DNA of 9,150 nucleotides from Anaerolineales bacterium (GTDB lineage Bacteria > Chloroflexota > Anaerolineae > Anaerolineales > Villigracilaceae). The DNA is taken from the NCBI GenBank assembly GCA_016928525.1, contig JAFGKO010000366.1, forward strand, positions 1-9,150, read 5' to 3'. Of the stretch, positions 1 to 5,513 are shown piece after piece (the first letter of the stretch is position 1; every line of letters begins with the position of its first letter). Both the position numbers and the translations under genes were made by a program. The notes under the pieces were generated by a model. That model saw only the letters and a program-made list of their open reading frames with translations, made no database searches and had not been told where the DNA came from.

Positions 1-21
1 CTGATTTACTCAGTGATTACC

Positions 22-68
22 TGCGGGCAGAACTGGCTGCTCCACGAATTCAGGCTTTCCTGCCCGCA
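22..68. repeat. Perfect 9-bp inverted repeat upstream of the L,D-transpeptidase gene
   Basis: TGCGGGCAG at 22-30 is exactly complementary to CTGCCCGCA at 60-68, with a 29-nt spacer. It lies 59 bp before the start of the next gene. It could be a stem-loop, an operator for a dimeric regulator, or the tail of a terminator for a gene left of the window. There is no T-run after the right arm, so a terminator is the weaker choice. Confidence 0.5.
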
Positions 69-126
69 TAAGCGAAAGTCCTGATATATTCTGTTACCGG
101 CCATTGCTCGATCTGCCTGACAGATT

Positions 127-1230
127 ATGACAATCAAAAGGCCAACAACACCCATTTCTCGACGTGATTTCTTGAAACTAACGGCCAATGGAGTTGCCAC
201 CCTGACTCTGCGCCCCTTCTCGCCCACAAAGCTGTTTCAACTTCCTGACGCAGAAAAGTTGGGGCGAATTACAGTGGGCAAAATGGACTTGAAGGCCCGC
301 CCGAATGAAAACAGCCAGACAGTTGGCGCTCTATACGAAGATGCCATCGTACCCTGGTTGCGAGAAGTCGTGGGTTTACACCCAGGACGCGTCAACCAGC
401 GTTGGATTGAAACTCCGGATGGTTACATCTGGGGCGGATATGTTCAACCCGTATACAACGAGCCAAATGTTCCGGAAACAATCCTACCGCAACACCCGAA
501 CTTAGGCGCAGGTATGTGGGTAGAAGTGACTGTTCCATATGCCGACTTGATTCTGGATAACCCACCCGCCCGCGCTCCGTGGTTGAAATATCAAGCATCC
601 ATTAACTTGCCGGCACGGTTTTATTACAGTCAAATTATCTGGGTGGATCAAATCCGCACGGATAAAAATGGGCAGGTCTGGTATCGGCTAAACGAAAAAT
701 ATGGTTCAGGCGATATTTTCTGGGGCCACGCTGTGGCTTTCCGCCCATTATCGCCTGAAGACATTGCTCCAATTCACCCAGAAGTGGAAGGTAAACGCAT
801 TGAAGTAAATATTTGGTATCAGACTCTATCCTGTTTCGAGGGAAATAGAGAAGTCTATTTCGCTCGGATTTCAAGTGGCGCATTATTCGACGCCCTTGGA
901 AACCGGGTAGACGCCTGGTCTACACCGATCGGCGAATCGCCAATCTGGCGCAAGGGTGTCTCATTACCGTTGAGCGGTGGCAGCGCTTCGGCCGGGTGGA
1001 GCCTGCCTGCTGTTGGCTGGATCAGTCTGTTTGTTGGGACAGGTGTTGCCATCCATTCCACATTCTGGCACAACAATTATGGGGAGCCTTCATCGCGTGG
1101 TTGTGTGAACGTCAGCCCGGAAGATGCCAAATGGATTTTTCGCTGGAGCAGCCCTATCGTCCCGTATGATCCGGGTGATGTGACGGTCGAATGGCCGGGC
1201 GGCACCAAAGTGCTGGTAGTCGAATCGTAA
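127..1230 (+). CDS. Tat-exported L,D-transpeptidase (YkuD family) with SH3-like N-terminal region
   Basis: A 367-residue protein whose family forms 3-3 cross-links in peptidoglycan or attaches proteins to it, outside the cytoplasmic membrane. The N-terminus has a twin-arginine signal, S-R-R-D-F-L-K-L at about residues 12-19, followed by a hydrophobic stretch, so folded export through Tat is likely. Residues about 45-110 resemble a bacterial SH3-type wall-binding region (G-R-I-T-V...L-K-A-R-P-N-E-N-S). The C-terminal part has the YkuD active-site signature: His310 and His315 followed by S-S-R-G-C-V-N with catalytic Cys326. The ATG at 127 is chosen because it places the Tat motif correctly; no clear Shine-Dalgarno sequence precedes it, while TATATT near 87-92 could be a -10 element. 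It is convergent with the leftward operon and shares an intergenic hairpin with it. The family is confident; the exact cross-linking role is not determined by sequence. Confidence 0.9.
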   Translation: MTIKRPTTPISRRDFLKLTANGVATLTLRPFSPTKLFQLPDAEKLGRITVGKMDLKARPNENSQTVGALYEDAIVPWLREVVGLHPGRVNQRWIETPDGYIWGGYVQPVYNEPNVPETILPQHPNLGAGMWVEVTVPYADLILDNPPARAPWLKYQASINLPARFYYSQIIWVDQIRTDKNGQVWYRLNEKYGSGDIFWGHAVAFRPLSPEDIAPIHPEVEGKRIEVNIWYQTLSCFEGNREVYFARISSGALFDALGNRVDAWSTPIGESPIWRKGVSLPLSGGSASAGWSLPAVGWISLFVGTGVAIHSTFWHNNYGEPSSRGCVNVSPEDAKWIFRWSSPIVPYDPGDVTVEWPGGTKVLVVES

Positions 1231-1248
1231 AAGTAAGTTGAAACAAAA

Positions 1249-1278
1249 GCCACCCTATCCTGTTAGAGATGGGGTGGC
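1249..1278 (-). terminator. Rho-independent terminator of the leftward operon
   Basis: GCCACCCTAT (1249-1258) pairs with ATGGGGTGGC (1269-1278) over 10 bp with one G-U wobble. Read leftward, the stem is followed by TTTTGTTT, a good termination tail, so it mainly serves the cupredoxin gene ending at 1309. It may also stop the convergent transpeptidase transcript, although its rightward tail is poor in T. Confidence 0.8.
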
Positions 1279-1308
1279 GTCGTCTTGAAAATCCATAAGT
1301 GATACGAT

Positions 1309-1755
1309 TTATTCGACTGTGATAGGGAATTTCATTCCTGCCTCATAGTGACCTGGCGTGTGACAGGAAAACTCCAGGCTGCCAGCAGTTGTAGGCTGCA
1401 TGAAAGTATAGTCGAGCGTTTGTGTTGCTCCCGGGGGCAGGTCATCCTCTTCCACAAAGGCCAGTGCTAGCTCATCCATCTCTTCCATAGACATTTCCAT
1501 ACCCGCCATCATCGGTTCCATGATCATCATTTCATGGTTTACCTGACCTTCATTCGTGATGATAAAGTGATAAGGAACACCGACCTCGAATGTTTTCAGT
1601 GATGAATCGATCCCAAAATCAGTCAGTGTTACATTAACATTTATTGATCCGTCGGGGTTGGTGGAAGGGCCAGAAGCGCCACAGGCAGATAATATCAACG
1701 AAAAAGCAATGAGCACAGTGGTAATAAGCAAAGTAAGTCTGGTTTTGTTTTTCAT
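1309..1755 (-). CDS. Cupredoxin-domain lipoprotein (type 1 copper protein)
   Basis: 148 residues. The N-terminus is a lipoprotein signal with lipobox L-S-A-C (Cys25), so the protein is predicted to be anchored on the outer face of the membrane. The rest looks like a small cupredoxin fold: the first copper ligand is probably His74 in V-N-H-E-M-M, and the C-terminal cluster F-S-C-H-T-P-G-H-Y-E-A-G-M supplies Cys131, His136 and Met141, the usual Cys-x4-His-x4-Met spacing of type 1 sites. A Met/Glu-rich segment (residues 77-95, with M-M-A-G-M-E-M-S-M) lies between them and may bind extra copper. AAGGAG precedes the ATG at good spacing. It is the last gene of the operon, after a cytochrome c lipoprotein, so electron exchange with that cytochrome or copper buffering is a reasonable inference. 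Confidence 0.88.
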   Translation of the reverse strand: MKNKTRLTLLITTVLIAFSLILSACGASGPSTNPDGSINVNVTLTDFGIDSSLKTFEVGVPYHFIITNEGQVNHEMMIMEPMMAGMEMSMEEMDELALAFVEEDDLPPGATQTLDYTFMQPTTAGSLEFSCHTPGHYEAGMKFPITVE

Positions 1756-1825
1756 ATTTCTCTCCTTACGATAAAGTTGGTTTGGTTAATCCAGTGAAGG
1801 ATCTTCAAGACAAGCAATAGGTACA

Positions 1826-2329
1826 CTAAGGCAGCACTTTCAAAAAATCGAGCAGGTCAGCAAGATCCGCATCACTCATTTCCCAACGGGGCATATCGCT
1901 ATTGAACGAGTCTCCATCCGGATGTTGGCCGAGCACAACAGCATTGCGGAAGGTGTCCAGTTCGTATTCATCCATTGGCATTTCTTCAGCATCTTCGTCA
2001 TGATCGTTGATCAAAGCCGAATAGCGGATATCGGGTGCATCCATCCGTTGCATGTGCATCCAATGCAAACCGCCTCGCCCATCTTCGCCGTGACAGGAGA
2101 CGCATGCCAATCGGCCACCCATCATGCCTCCAAAACCCGGACCATCGCTATAGAGTATGTACTCACCACGGTTATTCGTGGCTGTAAAGTAAATTTGTTC
2201 TCCGTTGGAAGCATAATCCCGGTACGAAACAGGCCCCATGCCACGAGGCGACATGCTTACCGGCCAATAAATTCCACAAGCGACAAGCAGAATGCTCCCC
2301 AAGATTAAGATTGGTAAAGCTTTTTTCAT
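1826..2329 (-). CDS. Lipoprotein monoheme c-type cytochrome, Met/His-rich
   Basis: 167 residues from the ATG at 2329. A TTG six bases upstream would add two residues, but the ATG is preceded by AAAGGAAG and is preferred. The lipobox L-V-A-C (Cys18) predicts surface lipid anchoring. Heme attachment is at C-V-S-C-H (Cys76, Cys79, His80). The likely distal ligand is Met146 in S-D-M-P-R-W-E-M, followed by a C-terminal helix D-A-D-L-A-D-L-L-D-F-L, typical of class I cytochrome c. The region between carries many Met, His and Asp residues (H-W-M-H-M-Q-R-M and N-D-H-D-E-D-A-E-E-M-P-M), unusual for a plain electron carrier and suggestive of metal contact. Its role is probably electron transfer outside the membrane, with the downstream cupredoxin as a possible partner. 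Confidence 0.9.
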   Translation of the reverse strand: MKKALPILILGSILLVACGIYWPVSMSPRGMGPVSYRDYASNGEQIYFTATNNRGEYILYSDGPGFGGMMGGRLACVSCHGEDGRGGLHWMHMQRMDAPDIRYSALINDHDEDAEEMPMDEYELDTFRNAVVLGQHPDGDSFNSDMPRWEMSDADLADLLDFLKVLP

Positions 2330-2374
2330 TTGCAAATCTTCCTTTGTGTAGTGCTTCTCATTTCAATGAGGTCG

Positions 2375-2572
2375 TTAGGCATAAAAAGCCATATATCCAA
2401 CCAGGGCCGCCACTGCCAGGATGATCAGTAAGATAACCCAACCTACAGGCGTTGCCATCATGCCTGCCATCATCGCCATACCTCCCATTGCCATACCGCT
2501 GCCGAGTAACAACACAAGTGCAATCAGTAGCACAACCCCAATCACAATCAAGATGAGGTTTTGCGTATCCAT
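2375..2572 (-). CDS. Small Met-rich two-TM membrane protein
   Basis: 65 residues, almost entirely hydrophobic. Two transmembrane segments are evident: residues about 6-24 (L-I-L-I-V-I-G-V-V-L-L-I-A-L-V) and 43-63. They are joined by a glycine/methionine loop containing G-M-A-M-G-G-M-A-M-M-A-G-M-M, eight Met in about fifteen residues. Met clusters at membrane surfaces often bind Cu(I), so a role in copper passage or metal sensing is possible, but I recognise no family. AAAGGAAG precedes the ATG. It sits 34 bp after the CcdA-like gene and before the cytochrome gene, inside the same operon. Confidence 0.75.
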   Translation of the reverse strand: MDTQNLILIVIGVVLLIALVLLLGSGMAMGGMAMMAGMMATPVGWVILLIILAVAALVGYMAFYA

Positions 2573-2606
2573 ACTTTTTACTTCCTTTCTTGCGGGGGAA
2601 ATCCTA

Positions 2607-3371
2607 CTATCTTTTTGAAACGGCCTGCCCGCTTAGGTAACTGAGATAGGCCGGGACCAGCGGCAGCACGCACGGTGAAACGAACGACAAAAAGCCGGCC
2701 AAGATTGCGGTCAGATAGGTAGGTGCAGCGGCGTAGTTGGAGAAGGCATCAATAAAATATCCATACTGGAAGGCCCAAATCGCGATGCGGTTCATCGTAT
2801 TGGTAAGCAGCATCACGCCAATGATCAGGATGAACACACCGCTGGCAGTCTTGAAGACACGCTGATAGCGTTTCATACCGTTGAGCCAGCCGGAGGCTTG
2901 TTCAAGTCCCAGCGCCAACAGCAGGAAGGGAATCCCCAGACCGATGGAATAGCCTGATGACAGCCACATAGCCTGCCCAGCCGTTTCCTGGCTCAGACCG
3001 AGGGTCAGGATGGCTCCCAGGGTAGCGCCGATACACGGACTCCAACCCGCAGCGAAAATAACGCCCATTAAGGCCGAGCCGGCAAATGGTCCGTGTTGAC
3101 CGCCGAATTGAGCACGGGTATCGGTATAAAACCAGGGAATCCGCACAATATCCAGTGTCGCCAATCCAAAGATAATGACAATCACCCCACCGACACGGGC
3201 AATGAGGTCTTTATACTGGCCAAAGAACTGGCCTGCCAGCGTGACGGTCCCGCCCCAACCGATAATGAAGATCAGTGAAAATCCGGCTACGAATGCCAGC
3301 GCATGCGCAAAGGTGGTCAAGCGTTGGTTCAGGGATATAGTCTGCGAAGGGGCAGCAATAGGTTGGGTCAT
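2607..3371 (-). CDS. ccdA: CcdA/DsbD-type thiol-electron transporter with circularly permuted transmembrane order
   Basis: 254 residues. CcdA proteins carry electrons from cytoplasmic thioredoxin across the membrane through two intramembrane cysteines. Both are present: Cys113 in A-A-G-W-S-P-C-I-G-A and Cys234 in F-V-S-P-C-V-L-P-L-V-P-A-Y. The order is unusual. The protein begins with what is normally TM2 (F-A-H-A-L-A-F-V-A-G-F-S-L-I-F-I), runs through the TM4 S-P-C-I-G block, and ends with the block that is normally the very first TM (I-L-A-G-F-L-S-F-V-S-P-C-V-L-P-L), then S-Y-L-S-G and S-K-R. No second copy of that block exists at the N-terminus. Moving an out-to-in TM1 to the end keeps every helix orientation, giving both termini in the cytoplasm. 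Its ATG overlaps the TGA stop of the DsbA-like gene (ATGA), so translation is coupled, which supports a functional pair. Confidence 0.88.
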   Translation of the reverse strand: MTQPIAAPSQTISLNQRLTTFAHALAFVAGFSLIFIIGWGGTVTLAGQFFGQYKDLIARVGGVIVIIFGLATLDIVRIPWFYTDTRAQFGGQHGPFAGSALMGVIFAAGWSPCIGATLGAILTLGLSQETAGQAMWLSSGYSIGLGIPFLLLALGLEQASGWLNGMKRYQRVFKTASGVFILIIGVMLLTNTMNRIAIWAFQYGYFIDAFSNYAAAPTYLTAILAGFLSFVSPCVLPLVPAYLSYLSGQAVSKR

Positions 3372-4141
3372 TGAGCATTGTCTCCATTGTCCAGAATAGA
3401 TTCGATCACTTGCTGAAAATTCTCAAATGGCTGTGCTCCGATTACAGGTGTGCCATTGATGACAAAAGTCGGTGTGCTCTGCACGCCTAATTGTTGCGCC
3501 ATCTGCTTTTCTTGCTGGACGATGTCGGTGTATTTTCCAGAATCCAGGCATTGACTGAAGGCATCTTCATCCAGCCCTAATTGCCCGGCAAATTGCTTGA
3601 GATTGTCCTGGCTGAAGGCGCCCCTGTTTTCACCGTTCTGGTTCTCATATAAGAAATCGTGATATTCCCAAAAGGCGTCCTGCTCGGCAGCACATTCACT
3701 TGCTTCCGCGGCCCATTGAGATTCTGGCCCCAGAAAGGCGAAATGAACATAAGCCAGCTGGACCTTGCCATCTTGTACGTATTGTTCTTCGATCTGACGC
3801 CCCGCGTCAGTGGCGAATCGCCCGCAGTACGGTCACTGGAAATCGCCGAACTCGATCAAGGTCACCGGGGCATCTGGATTGCCTTTAAAATGCCTGGTCT
3901 GTGATACCAGGTAAGTCATCAACTCTTCATTCCCGACGTCTGCCTGTGATGGGGCAATCGATTGGGGAACTACGGCCTGTTCCTCTGAGCCACTAACCAA
4001 AGGACGCCCGTAATAACCACTGAGCAAGCCGATAATCAGCATGACAACGCCCACCAGTGGCGTTGCCCAGGACTGTATGTTTATCGTGATCGCGGGTGAT
4101 CTTTTTGGTTGAACTTCTTCTGGTTCTTTTATTTCTTCCAT
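3368..4141 (-). CDS. Membrane-anchored DsbA/BdbD-family oxidoreductase, predicted selenoprotein (U-P-Y-C)
   Basis: 257 residues if TGA at 3835-3833 is read as selenocysteine. Residues about 26-43 form one TM anchor, N-terminus inside. The thioredoxin-fold domain starts at about residue 84 (F-K-G-N-P-D-A-P-V-T-L-I-E-F-G-D-F-Q), followed by Sec103-Pro-Tyr-Cys106, exactly where DsbA relatives have Cys-Pro-Tyr-Cys. The same frame stays open for 154 more codons and encodes the rest of the family: the helical insert with Cys150 and Cys198, the cis-proline loop G-V-Q-S-T-P-T-F (Pro224) and the terminal helix. The final TGA overlaps the ATG of the CcdA gene. A standard call would end at 3833 as a 102-residue stub. 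A SECIS-like hairpin follows the TGA. AAAGG lies four bases before the ATG. The start of the gene overlaps the rhodanese frame by 149 nt. Predicted role: thiol-disulfide exchange outside the membrane, with electrons possibly from CcdA. Confidence 0.85.
3794..3810 (-). promoter_or_regulatory. Candidate bacterial SECIS hairpin for the DsbA-like gene
   Basis: Read leftward, CTGACGC (3810-3804), loop GGG (3803-3801) and GCGTCAG (3800-3794) make a perfect 7-bp stem. The loop starts 29 nt after the TGA, within the spacing usual for bacterial SECIS elements, and its first base is G as the consensus requires. A second small hairpin, GGCG-ATT-CGCC (3822-3812), lies between the TGA and this stem. Confidence 0.65.
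3833..3835 (-). other. In-frame TGA at the catalytic N-terminal Cys position: predicted Sec codon
   Basis: The codon replaces the first Cys of the C-P-Y-C active site (Sec103). Cysteines elsewhere in the gene use TGC or TGT. Homology continues unbroken across the codon, so neither a frameshift nor termination explains it well. Confidence 0.82.
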
Positions 4142-4565
4142 GTTGCCTTTCTATTTCCAGCCCGGCGTTCTCCCAGGCTACCATTCCGCCATCCAGGTTG
4201 TAAACATTGGTATATCCCAAACCAACCAGGGTTTCTGAAGCGATGGTGCTCATGCGGTCACTGCGACAGTAGATGACGATTTCAGCGTTCTTATCGGCAG
4301 GCAACATATCCAGGTTTTGAGCGATCTGGTCATGGGGTATAGAAACGTCTGTGTTTGGAATATCGCCTTCAAATGGGACGTGGACATTGACCAGCGTGAA
4401 TTCCTTGTTCTTCAGCATCAAGTGGAGTTCGTCTACGCTAATTTCCGTGTACGTTCCTCCCTGGACTTCAACTTGCTTGCCCGAGATTGACGTTCCTCCC
4501 GGTTGACAAGCTGCCAGCAAAAACAATCCAACCAATAACAGTATTACCGCTACATACCGTTTCAT
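3993..4565 (-). CDS. Rhodanese-domain lipoprotein
   Basis: 190 residues from the ATG at 4565, preceded by GAGGAG. The signal peptide ends in lipobox L-A-A-C (Cys20). The domain covers about residues 38-138: E-I-S-V-D-E-L-H-L-M-L at the start, catalytic Cys100 in V-I-Y-C-R-S-D-R-M-S, and the closing G-L-G-Y-T-N-V-Y-N-L-D-G-G-M-V-A-W motif. Rhodaneses carry sulfur, or selenium in some cases, as a persulfide or selenide on this Cys. The domain proper ends near residue 138; the last 50 residues are read from DNA that also encodes the DsbA-like N-terminus, and they look basic and non-family-like. A one-base shift near the GGG run around 4160 would instead stop at TAG 4153-4151, just before the next gene's ribosome site. 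The true end may therefore be about 4151. Confidence 0.83.
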   Translation of the reverse strand: MKRYVAVILLLVGLFLLAACQPGGTSISGKQVEVQGGTYTEISVDELHLMLKNKEFTLVNVHVPFEGDIPNTDVSIPHDQIAQNLDMLPADKNAEIVIYCRSDRMSTIASETLVGLGYTNVYNLDGGMVAWENAGLEIERQHGRNKRTRRSSTKKITRDHDKHTVLGNATGGRCHADYRLAQWLLRASFG

Positions 4566-4567
4566 AA

Positions 4568-4801
4568 CTAAATAATGTCTCCTCGCCAGCGATACCACAG
4601 CCAACCGAGAGGAATACCCAGGATTGTTCCCGCCAGCCCAATCGGGATAGACAGCCAGTGAACCTGGTGAGGGTAAGCTTCCAACACCATTCGAGAAATA
4701 AGATATGTAATGAAAAACAACCCGATCATCCAGAAATAGACCGCAACCGGCCAATCCTGTTGCTTCTTTTTGATAGCTGGTTTCTTCTGGGCTTTTGTCA
4801 T
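4568..4801 (-). CDS. Small two-TM membrane protein of unknown function
   Basis: 77 residues. A Lys/Gln-rich cytoplasmic N-terminus (K-K-P-A-I-K-K-K-Q-Q) precedes two predicted TM segments, about residues 19-36 (A-V-Y-F-W-M-I-G-L-F-F-I-T-Y-L) and 48-67 (L-S-I-P-I-G-L-A-G-T-I-L-G-I-P-L), then a basic end W-Y-R-W-R-G. A short H-Q-V-H lies in the connecting loop. AAGG precedes the ATG. The TAG stop is two bases before the rhodanese ATG, so the two are tightly linked. I recognise no family; it may be an accessory anchor for the neighbouring redox proteins. Confidence 0.72.
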   Translation of the reverse strand: MTKAQKKPAIKKKQQDWPVAVYFWMIGLFFITYLISRMVLEAYPHQVHWLSIPIGLAGTILGIPLGWLWYRWRGDII

Positions 4802-4816
4802 GTTGCCTTACCTACC

Positions 4817-4990
4817 TTATTTGTGATGGTGAGCTTCGTGTTTGCTGGAAGATAAGTACTTCTCCGGATCTTTATCAAACGAGGCCTTACATCCAAGGGA
4901 ACAGAAATAGTAAATTTGTCCTTTGTATTCCGATTTTCCAGCAGCACTCTGGGGATCAACATCCATCCCACATACAGGGTCTTTAGCCAT
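4817..4990 (-). CDS. YHS-domain metal-binding small protein
   Basis: 57 residues. It begins M-A-K-D-P-V-C-G-M-D-V-D, the classic YHS opening, and contains Y-K-G-Q-I-Y-Y-F-C-S-L-G-C-K-A-S-F, giving metal-binding Cys7, Cys30 and Cys34. The tail H-E-A-H-H-H-K adds a His cluster. Free-standing YHS proteins of this size commonly accompany copper or other heavy-metal genes and are thought to bind or deliver metal in the cytoplasm. GGAG stands at ideal distance from the ATG at 4990. Longer upstream starts in this frame would run through the preceding gene and are not credible. It is the second gene of the operon, 22 bp after the first. Confidence 0.9.
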   Translation of the reverse strand: MAKDPVCGMDVDPQSAAGKSEYKGQIYYFCSLGCKASFDKDPEKYLSSSKHEAHHHK

Positions 4991-5012
4991 TGTTATCTCC
5001 TTATGATCAAAT

Positions 5013-5354
5013 TTATGAATTTTCCATTGCAGGAAGCAACGCTTGAATGATGGTTTGGTCCATTGCTTGACTCGCCATATCCACCAGCGACAGGCTGGTT
5101 TGACCATCATGCCCATGCACAACAATTGTTGCGGGTTGTGCTTTCTGGCGATGCACCAGCAAAACCACCATCTGGCAAGTGCAATCGTTCGTGCCATGAT
5201 ATGGACAGGGACAGTCCACCTGTGCCATGCGCGCGGCATGCAAATCGAACGTTCGCTCGACCTGGAAACCACCTACCATGAGCCGCTGCATTGTCCAGGC
5301 AACAGTCGTTTCAGCAGATTGGTGTAAAGTCAATATGGAAATCAGGTTACTCAT
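5013..5354 (-). CDS. Cys/His-rich small protein of unknown function, first gene of the operon
   Basis: 113 residues, no signal peptide or TM segment. The centre has a dense metal-type cluster: C-P-C-P-Y-H-G-T-N-D-C-T-C (Cys48, Cys50, His53, Cys58, Cys60). After it come a beta-like stretch (M-V-V-L-L-V-H-R...A-T-I-V-V-H-G-H-D) and a helical end (D-M-A-S-Q-A-M-D-Q-T-I-I-Q-A-L-L). The paired C-x-C motifs suggest Zn or Cu binding, perhaps sensing or buffering. I do not recognise a family. The ATG at 5354 has AGGA nine bases upstream and a well-placed TATACT -10 element, which favours this start over the internal Met22 or Met26. As the leading gene of a metal/thiol operon, it could be its regulator, but no DNA-binding motif is obvious. 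Confidence 0.68.
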   Translation of the reverse strand: MSNLISILTLHQSAETTVAWTMQRLMVGGFQVERTFDLHAARMAQVDCPCPYHGTNDCTCQMVVLLVHRQKAQPATIVVHGHDGQTSLSLVDMASQAMDQTIIQALLPAMENS

Positions 5355-5360
5355 CCGGTT

Positions 5361-5390
5361 TAAATCCTGTCCCCATCAGTATAGGATTTA
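5361..5390 (-). promoter_or_regulatory. Operon promoter -10 element inside an 8-bp inverted repeat (candidate operator)
   Basis: TAAATCCT (5361-5368) and AGGATTTA (5383-5390) are perfect 8-bp complements separated by 14 nt. The leftward sequence TATACT (5383-5378), a five-of-six match to TATAAT, lies inside and overlaps one arm. A transcript start near 5371 would leave a short leader with AGGA before the ATG at 5354. A dimeric repressor bound here would block the -10 element. The -35 region is not clear. Confidence 0.6.
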
Positions 5391-5475
5391 GCGGCGGGGA
5401 AATACAGAGCTATCCAACGTATTTTTATATAGGCAATTTGGCGTATGTGTTCCTACAAAGAACTTGTGGTACAAA

Positions 5476-5489
5476 ATTCGTGTACGAAT
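5476..5489 (+). promoter_or_regulatory. Near-perfect 14-bp palindrome upstream of the selenoprotein thioredoxin gene
   Basis: ATTCGTGTACGAAT is self-complementary at 12 of 14 positions, failing only at the central pair. It ends 24 bp before the GTG start at 5514 and is flanked by A-rich runs, a typical place for an operator over or just after a promoter. A weak TTGTGG (5464-5469) and AATAAA (5487-5492) with a 17-bp spacer could be the promoter. Confidence 0.45.
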
Positions 5490-5513
5490 AAAAGAATATT
5501 CGAGGAGAATATT

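Noticed and set aside
3833..4141. A 102-residue stand-alone protein ending at TGA 3833
   Set aside because: The DsbA-family sequence continues in the same frame straight after the TGA, so the stop is better read as Sec.
3993..4754. Rhodanese starting at 4754
   Set aside because: The added 63 residues overlap the two-TM gene, and the ATG at 4565 has a ribosome site and a proper lipoprotein signal.
4817..5272. A 151-residue protein including the YHS domain
   Set aside because: The extra N-terminal part is out-of-frame reading of the upstream Cys/His gene; the ATG at 4990 has its own GGAG.
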